A DNA stretch of 64,000 bases from Isoetes taiwanensis (taxonomy: Eukaryota > Streptophyta > Lycopodiopsida > Isoetales > Isoetaceae). The DNA is taken from contig JAJEKV010000004.1 in the NCBI GenBank assembly GCA_021234155.1, positions 10,852,109 to 10,916,108 on the forward strand, read 5' to 3'. This document shows positions 24,133 through 33,785 of this stretch, piece after piece (positions within the stretch are counted from its first letter, which is position 1; each line of letters starts with the position of its first letter). The notes under the pieces are model-generated. The model had not been told where the DNA came from. It saw nothing but the letters and a program-made list of their open reading frames with translations, and searched no databases. A program made the translations under genes and the position numbers.

Positions 24133-24162
24133 ACGTCGCTAAATGACCCTTTTCTTGTTGTG
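24133..24162 (-). repeat. Right terminal inverted repeat of the CACTA-like element
   Basis: Read on the minus strand it starts CACAACAAGAAAAGGG and matches the left end at 27 of 30 positions. Confidence 0.9.
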
Positions 24163-24185
24163 TTACAGAAAGGAATCAATATAGT

Positions 24186-24414
24186 TTAGGTGGAAAAATT
24201 ATTATGATCAGCAACAGTGGTTAAGTGAGAATAAAAATAAAAAACTGACATTGGATCTCTCAGAATCCATGTGTTTGAAGTGCTGCCATCCCAAGACCAA
24301 GGTAGCCCGAAAAATCTGTCATCACGTGTATAATAGAGTCCTCCACTATATGATAAAAACTGCTTCTGCAAATTGATTATCTCTTTTGTTGGAGCTTTGT
24401 AAAAACCTGCAACA
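24186..24414 (-). other. Possible exon of an unknown gene
   Basis: On the minus strand an open frame follows CTTGTTGCAG, a good 3' splice acceptor, at about 24415. It encodes a peptide containing the well-formed stretch FFGLPWSWDGSTSN. The frame ends at a stop just outside the CACTA-like element, so the insertion may have separated it from the rest of its gene. I do not recognise the family. Confidence 0.25.
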
Positions 24415-24461
24415 AGCAGAACCAAAATAACCGACCAAAATCTAGTTTTGATGGATAGCAT

Positions 24462-25595
24462 ATGGATGGCATAGTAGGATTAAGTTCTTCACCAATACTG
24501 TCACTTTTGTAAAGTGTAAGACCAATTTAGATCTAGCCTTAAGTTAGATAAGATCCCGAGTTGCCAGGGGGGTCAACTCGGGGGGCTCCTCACAGCCAAT
24601 TGTTTTTCTTGTTCAATTTGACTGAAGCAATGAATTGCTTGTGGATTGTGAGGCCAAAATCTGTCATTCCATTTAAAAGAAACATCTTAATGTAACTGAA
24701 GACATGGTTCCTTTAATACATTCCTAAATATAGTATCTTACGTTAGTCGGATTTGGCTTTATGATAAAAACATCTACATTTTGCACTTGTCATGCACATC
24801 TCAAAGGGTTCATTTTGCGTGTCAACAAGACGCAGAATTATTATTGTGTCAATTCTTTAAAAATGTAACAAAAATGTCGTCTAATTATGATGAAGTTATC
24901 AATACTTTCTCTTTTCTTCTTCAGATGTATGGCTTCACCAACTTCATCACTAATTTTTCTTTTCTTCTTCAATTGTATGCTCACCACAACTTATGAAATA
25001 AATCTGCGAACTTCTAGGCTAAGAAAATGAATCCCTATGTTTATACCATTTAAAAGGCTCGATACTAAATGAACAAGATCCCACACGAAACAACAAAACA
25101 AAAAACATGCAAATATACTCTGCACCATTAACTTAACATTCCTTATATTAGTCGCTAACATAACATATTTTGTATATGTGAATTGATGGTTTTATCAAAT
25201 CTATTATCTTGTGCAATTGAAGAAAGGGGGGTAGTCGTATGCCGAAATAGTATTATGCTGATGTCACTAAATGTGTTGTGGATTTTGTAAGGTGTCATTT
25301 ATTTTTCTTTCTATCTTAGGAAAGTGAGTCTCGTGTCAAATTTGTGTATTAAGGTAGGGCCACGTCGGCATGGCGGAGTTCTTCCGATGGGCGGCTGCCT
25401 GGCCATGGGGGAGTTAATCTGCCAGGGTTCAGGGACCATAATCAAATCGATTCCCAGAGCTGCATATGTAGAATCCGACAGGGCACAAATGCAGAATCAC
25501 TTAGGCCGCAGATGCAGAATTCGACAGGAGCTAGCTCCCTTGGTTATTGCAGAAAATCTGGGAGCGAAGACAGATAAGTAGAAAAGGTAAGACAT
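24462..25595. other. Intergenic stretch with a short hairpin
   Basis: No gene recognised. CCCGAGTT at about 24552 and AACTCGGG at about 24572 form an 8-bp inverted repeat. An open frame at 25324-25581 has no domain. It ends at the left terminus of the next element. Confidence 0.4.
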
Positions 25596-25622
25596 CATTA
25601 GGGCGGATTTGGAGTCTCAAAA
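25596..25622 (+). repeat. Left terminal inverted repeat
   Basis: Begins CATTAGGGCGGATTTGG. It is complementary to 30347-30373 at 26 of 27 positions. Confidence 0.85.
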
Positions 25623-26242
25623 CAGCCTCCACGTCATATTTTCGCTTCTTTTTCCCCATGCCACCTAGGATACCAAACTCTCATAATTACAGATTTACTT
25701 GGAATATTCTCCCGGAATAAGGGGGATCGCACATTCATGGTGCCATATGTATTTAATTCTGTTGGTTGTAAGACAGACTGATGCAACACGTGGCGCTTCT
25801 AAAAAGCCACTTGCATTATAGCATACTGGCAACACATGCCAGTGTCTCTTAGTTTGTCAGATACCAAGCGTGCGCGTTATCGATTCTTGTCTTGCGCTAT
25901 TTTCATTTAGAGGCCATGCCATACAAGCTTCCCGCCTTCTACATTTCAAAATTTGAATGTGTAGGTTGAAGCTTTGTATCAGACTTTAATTTCGAGGCGC
26001 TGCGACTGCGCCTTAAAAGTTCGTAAATCGGGGTCTTTACTTCATCCCAATACAGGCTTCCCGCCCCCTACAATTCGAAATTTGAATTTGCTTAATGTAT
26101 AAAAGCATGGATTGTAGGAGAATGGACTTTTTGATTTCCATATGCACGTTGCAAATTTCAAAAACGAGGCTAGTACGGACATTCGGCTCACACGAAGCGA
26201 ATTGGGCTGGGGCATACAAATTGTACACCTTAATTTCGTGTC

Positions 26243-26896
26243 GTGCGATCCACTCAGATCCAACTGACTCACGAATATGCTCCAGTCTTCAATCGCAAAA
26301 AACGAGGTCTAAAAAATAAGAACTTAGACCTCGACGTGTTGCATCTTGCAGGATCAAAAAGTGTCGACATCTGGGCGGATGGCAGTTTATATCCATTGGA
26401 TCCGTTGAGTGGCAAGAAACCGTCATTTTGGGACGTTTCAAGTTTAGTCCGATTTTGTGGTGACGGTAACTCTGGCCTCCTGGGATATTGTGAGAGATTG
26501 AGAGAGGATGAAAGCATCCGGAATCGAATACAGTTCCTTGAGATGAGCTGCTTCCGATTGTCACAAGAGAATTATAACTTAAACCAGCAGCTCTTTTTTC
26601 TCTCGCTTCATTACTCCACTGTAATGAAGGAAAGGAATGACGGCTTGGGGAGGGAAACCTCTTTGAGATACGAAGTGGACAAGTCCAAATTGGTGATAGG
26701 GCAGCTGCAGGAAAAGATCCAAGAGCTCGAAAGAGCAAACTTTGGACTTCAATGTAGGTTAAAGAATTTGAAGAAAACACCCCTTGGCTTGCGAAAAAGG
26801 AAGAAGCACTTTCGACCGATAGAGGAACTGAAGTTTGGATCAGGTGCATTCAGACGCAGGGTCACGATCACAAGGTCCGTTTACAACACTAGCCAT
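26243..26896 (+). pseudogene. N-terminal part of the transposon protein, coiled coil, cut by a MITE
   Basis: About 218 codons are open. The middle (residues about 85-180) is rich in heptad-like Leu, Glu and Lys and looks like a coiled coil (for example QLQEKIQELERANFGLQ). It is followed by a basic patch, GLRKRKKHF. The frame ends in a stop formed exactly at the left border of the inserted repeat at 26897. The next long frame, from 27446, lies in the same phase on the other side, because the insert is 549 bp, a multiple of three. The simplest reading is one protein interrupted by the insert. It may be the DNA-binding or oligomerising part of the transposase. Confidence 0.5.
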
Positions 26897-27445
26897 TAGA
26901 GGAAAAATGAGATCACATTTTGTCCCATTAAGGGATGCTTAAAATGCCATGTCAGCTTTTTAAACTGTCCAATAAGAGAAGAGCTCCAGTATATCTCATT
27001 CCAGTATTATGTGGCAGCCTGTAATTAATGCAGCTGCAACTAACTTCTGTAGTATCATTTTTTCATTATAACTTTTGATCCAGAACTCCGATTCAAAAAC
27101 TTTTTGTAGCAATGGGTTCGTCTTCACAAGATCTATCTAGTGATAACCCATTCATACATCTTTTACGATATAAATATATAAGAAATAAGCAAAAAATCAT
27201 ATTTTTTTAAGGTTAACGCATATGACCATATTGAAATACATCATAACCATATATCATTGGAAAGATCTTTCCATTCCGCATCTAATGCAACAAACGCCGC
27301 AACATTTTGACAAGTGGATCAAAAGTTATTGGGGAATAACAACAACAATGAAGTTGTTGGTGCTGCATTAATTGCAGTTAATAGAGGGTAGCCATTCCAT
27401 TGGAGGATTCTTATGGGGATGAAATGAGATCTCAAATTTCCTCTA
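26897..27445. mobile_element. 549-bp MITE-like insertion with long inverted ends
   Basis: The left end TAGAGGAAAAATGAGATCAC mirrors the right end (rev. comp. TAGAGGAAATTTGAGATCTC). Similarity continues with mismatches deeper into both arms: AATTAATGCAGC near 27017 against GCTGCATTAATT near 27363, and AACTTTTGATCC near 27070 against its complement near 27318. TA borders each side. It carries no coding frame. The central part contains ATTGAAATACAT...ATATCATTGGAAAG, resembling sequence at 38160-38204. Confidence 0.7.
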
Positions 27446-29411
27446 ATGAAAGGCCAATCAAGATTTGGGAAAAGTAGAAGCAATCTTGGTTATGTAGTGA
27501 AGAACCTAGCGACAAACAGAGAGATAGTGGACATGATTTGTCAGCCCTACAACTCTTCTCTCAAGAAGATGGTATTGGAAATGGTACTAGGAGAGATCTA
27601 CAAGAAGCTAGAAGCGACAGATGTACAGACTATTTGTGACGATGTAGGCATCAGTAGGCTTGGTTACTGTTCTCTATTCAAGCCATTCCACGAAGCATTG
27701 AAAAGAATGGGCACAAAAAAACTATTCGCTCCACGTCCACAAATTGTTGAGAATACAAGGGTAATACTAGGACAAAGATGGTGTATGCCATATTAGGAGA
27801 GATGCACCACGTTGAATGTGTTGGTCCTGCCATAGCCATAAAAGATAAGAATGGCAAGGATTGTTGTGATATAGTTGGAATGAATGAACGCAATAATCTT
27901 TGGGTTGACCTGGTTAGTCTCTTACAATTCCAAATATTATGACTTAACAGTTGCAGAAACTAATGGTGAGATTGAAGTTTGCATAAAATTGGATGAAATG
28001 GAACTGACCAAGTTTGAGAAGTATGAGAGGGTATCCGTTGTCATCATGAATAGAGCAATTGAGAATGCAATTGCACATGCTAAATCAAAGAGCAACAAGA
28101 ATAAAAAAAAGATGTAGAGGTGACGGACGAGGAGAAGAAGCGTGCCGAAAAATGGTTCTCGTGTCAATCTGAAGATGACACCTGGTGGTTAGGTCTCTTT
28201 AAAGTTCAGAAAGAAACCCACGAGGTATTGAAATGGGTGTTCAATCAAACTGACATCCCGAGTCTAATATCTAGATTCGAGGGAGGGGAAAAATTGCAAG
28301 TAGATCACTATGGATCTTACAAAGTAATTTTCCACTTGGCGTCTGATTGAAAAACTGAGAAAGCAATGTACATAAGTGGAGGAGGACAAGGAACATGCAA
28401 AAGTTGTCTGTACTGCAATCATGCAAGAAAGTCAAGTACTGGGAAGACTGTTTCAACCTTGTCCCTTCCTCCTAATAGAGGAGAAAAAAATCCCAAGTTC
28501 CATGGCATTTTCCCCATTCCATTAGAGAGGCTTCATATCTGCACTTTGCACGGCTTTGTGAGAATCATCGACAAGATGATATTTTTGAGCTGCAGATTCG
28601 TGTGGAACATTTCAGACAAGAAGAGAAGAGAGGAAGGAATTCGTAGAGTTGAACATGTTTTATCAGAAGCAGGTTTCCATGGTGGCAATGTAAGATTAGA
28701 GCTCGATGAGAAACGGGTAGGAAGAACAAGTGTGCCCTGTAAGGTGTCAATTGGAGGGGTGAAAGCTCGACGCTTCATAAAGAATCATAGAGAGGCTCTG
28801 AACGAAAACCAGATGGGAGAAAAGGTCTATGAATTTGGAAAATTGCTGGTTGATGCGGAGCAGAACCGCATAGATGGCGTTCGTTCGGCATTGAAGAAAA
28901 AAAAGCATGGAATGCATTGTCTGAATTGTTCCCATACATTTAGAGAATGGACCTCACAAGAGAAGATGCAGAAATGTTCGTGCAAGCGAATAACAAATTT
29001 ATTAGGGCTTACATAGACGCATGAGGAGAGAGTGAAGTCACGCACTACTTGCACATCTCTTGGGCTCATGCACCTTGGTTTTTTAGGATGTATGGAAGCC
29101 TAGCAGTGTGGAGTGCACAAGGCATGGAGAAGTCGCATAAACAAGCTAAAATAGCCTTTCATCGTAACACTCAAAGAGGGGATGGAAATGTGGGAACCAA
29201 CCCTCTAAGACAGATGACAGAGTGGTTTTATAGAAGGGCGATGGCTAAATACGACAAGAAGGTCGCTTTAAGGAGCAACCCAGAAGTCGTAAACACCATT
29301 GGCATAATGCTGAAGAGAAAACGGAAACTTGCTTGGCAAAATTCTAGGGCCCCACTAGCATCGCAACAGTGGAGATCTAAGAGACAAAGAATCGGTAAAG
29401 TATACTTGTAA
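27446..29411 (+). pseudogene. Transposase-like protein of unrecognised family, multiply frameshifted
   Basis: At least five overlapping frames in all three phases (27446-27796, 27884-28117, 28120-28350, 28366-29016, 29049-29411) read as one decayed protein. Recognisable pieces are DDTWWLGLFKVQKETHE, then HLASD followed by an in-frame stop and MYISGGGQGTCKSCLYC, and finally HAPWFFRMYGSLAVWSAQG with MEKSH. A pattern of HLxxDxK...CxxC followed by a later GxE is seen in several RNase-H-fold transposases of plants and animals, so I infer a DDE-type enzyme with the final E in GMEKSH. I cannot place it in a named superfamily. Cys pairs such as CLNC...CSC may bind zinc. Confidence 0.6.
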
Positions 29412-29636
29412 TGTGTAGCATGTTCACACGACGCGAAGTACGTGCCTCCAACCTTGTTTACACACGCAAGGTCACGGCATCCATACCTTGAAAAAGGACA
29501 ATTCCGATGTCTATATGATACACGATAAGGACACTACTAATAGTCGGAACGACATCCACGACGTCTGATAAACATAAACCTGCACAATAAATTTGTTTGT
29601 AAATACGTGTCAACGAAAGAAATGAAAAGATAAGGA

Positions 29637-29703
29637 GATCACACGACGCGAAACTGTCTCTACGCAGTTAAGTAGCTGACAGACAGCTTCGCGTCGTGTG
29701 ATC
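29637..29703. repeat. Hairpin with 23-bp arms near the right end of the transposon
   Basis: GATCACACGACGCGAAACTG (from 29637) pairs with the sequence ending CGCGTCGTGTGATC at 29703. There is one mismatch over 23 bp and a 21-base loop. The same CACACGACGCGAA word occurs once more at 29425, and a diverged CGTGTCGTGCGATCC near 26236. It may be a transposase-binding site or a relic of another element terminus. Confidence 0.85.
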
Positions 29704-30346
29704 CGATTAAGGTGATTACCATTTGCGGGCAATTTTGGGAAGCTGTTTTTGGTGGAGATTAGCTCTTTCGCCATATCAGAAGGGGTATATGCATGTTGTA
29801 TTGTTATACCGTCCACTTTTCGGCCGCTAGAATTCAACTTGAACTCTTTTATCCTACCTATCCAATGTGTCCGCACGTCTGATTGCCTTTGTCGCTTAAC
29901 TCTATGCTCGCCCCTCGTTGATGGCAGCATACGGCCACGAACCTATTGAGACAAAACCTCCCACTTCTTCACCTTGGGAGTTCTGTAAATGAGGCAAGAA
30001 CACAGAAATTATAGGAGACATGGATTGCAGATGAGGAGTGAAGGCGGAGAGGATGTGCGTAGAGGCGCCGCAGTGACAGTACAAAAGTTTGGCGCCAAAA
30101 TTTGACAAAGTAGGCGGTCAAAGTCACCATTATTTTGGGTGGCGAAGTGACTCCCGAAAAATACGGGCCATTAAAATGGTTGCAACAAAAGCGCAGACAT
30201 CCCCTATGAAAATACGCCATGTGGATGCCAAGTAAGCCTGCTCATCCTTCTACCTGCCAACTAATACCGACTTTCGTAAAAAAGGCGCAAATCTGATTGG
30301 TCGTGGCGAATCTGACGTGGAAATCTTTAACCCAAGATATGAGCCA

Positions 30347-30373
30347 TTTTGAGACCCCAAATCCGCCCTAATG
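30347..30373 (-). repeat. Right terminal inverted repeat
   Basis: Ends in CCAAATCCGCCCTAATG, the complement of the left end at 25596. Confidence 0.85.
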
Positions 30374-31596
30374 GCATTCTTAGCAGTCATCTTGATGCTC
30401 GATCTGAGGTCTGGCTATAGTGGACGCATTGCCAGATGAGCTCTCGCCCAGACGCCCTCAATCAAAGAAATACGTTGTTCCGAGATAGCTTGCTTTCTAA
30501 GTTAAGTTCGATTTTCGGATGTAACAAGTAAAACCTCTAAAATCTTGGATGGCTCTTGTTGTACAACAATTGATCAGAAAAGCTCTTAAATGCAGCCTAA
30601 TGCTCTTTCCTACTTTGATCTGCTTGACATGGCAAGGCGTTGGTACTGTTGTTTCATGGCGGGGGTTCAAATTCCCAATTGTTTTGGCACTCATAGGCTT
30701 CTCATATTTCTCTTTTGTACGTTATGTTACTATGGCCCACTACTATGTTTCTGTAGCACACTACTTCTACCAGATTTGTTCTTCTAGCTCTGTTTAATTG
30801 ACTGCATCGTTGACTTGGAACCATAGCTGCTCAATCATAGGATGACATGGAAAACGGGGGTTGACCCAATCTTCTTTTTCGATGGCTGGCTGGGGTTGTA
30901 GGATATGGTATATCCCATGGAATACCATGGATGAAAGGCTAGGATTAAATGAGAGATGGAACATAACGAGCATAGTATATCTATTATGTTGATTTTTTAA
31001 TATATGTGAACTGCAAGATAATTTAATCATAACGATAAGTGCTAAAAGTTAAATTTTAATATAACATAACAATGGTAAATATGAACCTACCCTTAGATAA
31101 CGAGGGTGGTAAGTATGAACCTACCCTAGGCTGTGGATAAATACCAGTTCCAATCTCTAAATTTATAAAAAGTTCTCTTGTTAGCCATTAAATTCTTTTC
31201 CTTTGTGGATATACTATAGTATTAATATTTCCCATTATTGCCATTTGCCGCCAAATACCTTCTGCCATACCTAATGCACAAGAAATAGATCAACATAAAG
31301 CAACATCCTCTCCATCTCAATCATCCAAATAGCACATTCAAGAGCATAGTTTATCAACCACATTGTTTAGCAATCCAAAAATATGAGGAATGCAATCCAT
31401 TACAGTACTCTTTAATTTGCAATCTCCTCAATCCATGCCAACCATTCACATCCAGCCATTCAATTTGCGACATCCCTCTTCATAGCAACACCTTCATAAC
31501 AACTTCCCAGACAATCTAAATCTCAAACTCTAAAACCAAAACTTCAAACGACAATCTAAATCTCAAACTCTAAAACCAAAACCTCAAACGACGACA
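30374..31596. other. AT-rich intergenic stretch with a 40-bp tandem duplication
   Basis: No gene recognised. A 40-bp unit starting GACAATCTAAATCTCAAACT is present twice in tandem at 31510-31549 and 31550-31589. A shorter pair, TATGAACCTACCCT, lies at about 31079-31130. Open frames around 30549-30797 have no domain. Confidence 0.5.
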
Positions 31597-31703
31597 TTAG
31601 GCCCTTTTTCCACGGTAGTCTTATCTCAAAACTCACATATTTTATCCAATGATGTTTGGCCACCTATTGTCTTAAAAGTAAATCACTTTTCCATTATAAA
31701 AAT

Positions 31704-32112
31704 AAGACATGTCTTGTTTAAGTTCGGAATAGGTTTGGATACCAAATGGAGTCTTATTTTATTCCGGGGGATTTCCCCCGCCGTAAAATAAGACACCTAG
31801 TCTTATTTGAATATATAACTAAAAATGACTAAAAATAAGACGTGTCTTATTTTTTCATACTTTTCCACTAATATTTTAGTGGGGTCATATTTTACGACTA
31901 CTATACAGTGGAAAAGTAAGGCCCTTTTTCCACGACAGTCTTATTTTATGGCTGTCACATAATTATAAGACACCCTTTTGGGCTCCATATCATACTTAAG
32001 ACATGTCTTAAAAAAGACAGTTTTCCATTACATTATTATAAGACATGTCTTATTGATATAAGACGTGTCTTATATTCACACTTTTCCACTACACAAAAAT
32101 AAGACATGTCTT
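31704..32112. repeat. Repeated 12-bp palindrome AAGACRTGTCTT in both element ends
   Basis: Copies at 31704, 31837, 31998, 32040, 32060 and 32101 read AAGACATGTCTT or AAGACGTGTCTT. A related AAAACATGTCTT lies near 36051 at the other end. Two copies belong to the outer MITE and four to the inner element. Clustered subterminal palindromes are good candidates for binding by the Myb-like partner protein or the transposase. Confidence 0.75.
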
Positions 32113-32170
32113 ATTATTAAAAACAATATTATAAGCAACAAAAACATAAACTCTTTATAAAACAACATTT

Positions 32171-33388
32171 TTAGTCGTCATCTATGTCCGTAGGAGAATG
32201 ATGAGTATTGTATAAAGCTCTTGCCAACGCATCCCTTCTTGCAGTATCTTCTAGAACTAGTTCTTCTTCAACATTTTTCTCATTGCAATTGTCCACTCCA
32301 TTCTCATCAGCCTCCTGAGAGTTCTCATTTGGGTGTGCACTTACTGCACCTAGTTCACGTAATGTCTCCCTTGCACTTGCCTCATTTTCTTCTAACTCTG
32401 CGGCTGCCTCAGTGACCCAATCCTCATCAAATGCCTCGTTATGTATAATGCATAAATTATGCATTACCAAGCAAGCTGCTACAACAATTGGTACATGCTT
32501 TAGATGTGTCTCTGTCTTCTTCAATAGTATGCGGAATCGTGCTTTCAGTATCCCAAAGGCTCGCTCCACAGACATTCTAGTACTTGATTGGATGAAATTC
32601 CAATGTTTTTCATGATCCTTAAATCCAGTACCTTTGTTGATAAATGGTGTCAATAACCAAAGCCTAGGAGTGTATCCAGCATCCCCAAGCAAACAATAGT
32701 TCTTCATTTCACCAGACTCAAATTTAACATAAGCTGTTGTTCTTTGCATTAAAGCCCAATCATGCATGCTTCCAGCCCATCCAATATCATAGTCCCATAT
32801 CAAGCATCTTGAATCTACAATGGCCTGCAGAAGTATAGAATGGAACCCTTTCCTATTGTAATAGTCTGCACCATGGTCAACTGGAGCTGTGATAGGAATA
32901 TGACTGCCATCTACTGCCTCAATTACATTTGGAATGCCTTGTTTTGCCTCATATGCAATAGCGAACTCTTTGCACTGCTTTTCATTTGGCCAATGTAATC
33001 CACAATGCAATTCTCTCATTTTTAGCTTGATAGCTCGACTGAATTCCAAAATACATCTATGCACCGTTGTAGTGCCAACTCCATAAAGTTCTGCTACATA
33101 GTCCAATGTAGATCCAGTGGCTAGGCGTGTCAATTCAATGGCAACCTTTTTTGGCACTTCTATTGCCATACGCATATTGGTATCTCGTTTCAATAGGACA
33201 GGGTGCAAAATATCACAAACCCATTGAAAGGTTGCTCTAGAAACCCTCATTCTTTGTCGAAACATTCTATCTGTGTGGCTCAGTGATAGAATGTTCTCGT
33301 AGAAGCCCTCGACCCGCTTAGGCACCCAACAAATAGGCTTTGCCCTCTTCATGAAAGGCATATAGCTTACTAATTCAATCACATGCAT
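32171..33388 (-). CDS. PIF/Harbinger transposase (DDE superfamily 4)
   Basis: 405 codons from an ATG, a usual length for this family. An N-terminal helical region (about residues 40-130, FRQRMRVSRATFQWVCDILHP onwards) matches the helix-turn-helix part of plant Harbinger transposases. The catalytic residues are visible: D in EAVDGSHIPI (about 165), D in GSMHDW (about 210), GDAGYTPRLWLLTPF (about 235), and E in SVERAFGILKARF (about 280). The acidic C-terminal tail is poorly conserved. It acts in the nucleus, cutting element ends and inserting into TWA sites, together with the Myb-like protein encoded just upstream on the same strand. The frame is intact. Confidence 0.95.
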   Translation of the reverse strand: MHVIELVSYMPFMKRAKPICWVPKRVEGFYENILSLSHTDRMFRQRMRVSRATFQWVCDILHPVLLKRDTNMRMAIEVPKKVAIELTRLATGSTLDYVAELYGVGTTTVHRCILEFSRAIKLKMRELHCGLHWPNEKQCKEFAIAYEAKQGIPNVIEAVDGSHIPITAPVDHGADYYNRKGFHSILLQAIVDSRCLIWDYDIGWAGSMHDWALMQRTTAYVKFESGEMKNYCLLGDAGYTPRLWLLTPFINKGTGFKDHEKHWNFIQSSTRMSVERAFGILKARFRILLKKTETHLKHVPIVVAACLVMHNLCIIHNEAFDEDWVTEAAAELEENEASARETLRELGAVSAHPNENSQEADENGVDNCNEKNVEEELVLEDTARRDALARALYNTHHSPTDIDDD

Positions 33389-33785
33389 ACATGCCCTTCA
33401 TATATCTTGTTGACGGCCGTGCATCACTAGGCCTCAACAACTCTAGCATGATGAAAACATGAAGTGCTTGGCAAATTTGAAGTAGACCCTTCCGCATAGT
33501 CAGATCCATGCCGAAGGATATGACCTGTAAGTGTTGAAGCCAATAAACACATTCAGTGGAAGTAGATCATCGATAAATAGAGAATGGCAAGTGCATATAG
33601 GAATGATACAAAACATTGTAATAACATCTCTTAGTGGAACACTACTTTTCATAATAAACAAGTAGTATTACATTGGAACACAACTAGTGAGAATGATTTG
33701 ACAATTGGAAAACAAAAGTTACTTCATTGAGAACAAAGTTGACAAACATCAAATAGAAGACTAGTTTAACAACTCAAATTGGCAA

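Larger units (their letters stand above)
12895..24162. mobile_element. CACTA-like DNA transposon, apparently non-autonomous, 11.3 kb
   Basis: Both ends begin CACAACAAGA and match over 30 bp as inverted repeats with 3 mismatches. A 3-bp target duplication TTA lies outside them (12892-12894 and 24163-24165). CACTA/En-Spm elements make 3-bp target duplications and commonly start CACTACAAGAAAA; here the fourth and fifth bases differ slightly. Next to each terminus lies a zone dense in CGACGT/GCGACG, which fits CACTA subterminal repeats. The interior is a tandem array, pyrimidine tracts and a triplicated 108-bp repeat. I found no transposase or TnpA-like frame, so an element elsewhere would have to mobilise it. 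Confidence 0.88.
25596..30373 (+). mobile_element. DNA transposon of unassigned family, 4.8 kb, with 27-bp inverted ends
   Basis: The left end CATTAGGGCGGATTTGGAGT... (25596-25622) is the reverse complement of the right end (30347-30373) with a single mismatch in 27 bp. A further CCACGTCA-ATT-CGC motif is shared a little inside each end. Only TA can be proposed as a target duplication, and since TA is its own complement that is weak. The interior holds a plus-strand, multiply frameshifted protein frame from 26243 to 29411 that looks like a transposase. It also holds a nested MITE and a strong hairpin near the right end. Paired 34-36 bp subterminal direct repeats (AGCTTCCCGCC...TTTGAAT) lie at about 25924 and 26052. 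Confidence 0.8.

Noticed and set aside
26232-29436. Separate element bounded by TTCGTGTCGTGCGATCC and CACACGACGCGAA
   Set aside because: Only 11 of 13 bases match and no target duplication is visible. The 27-bp ends at 25596 and 30373 explain the region better.
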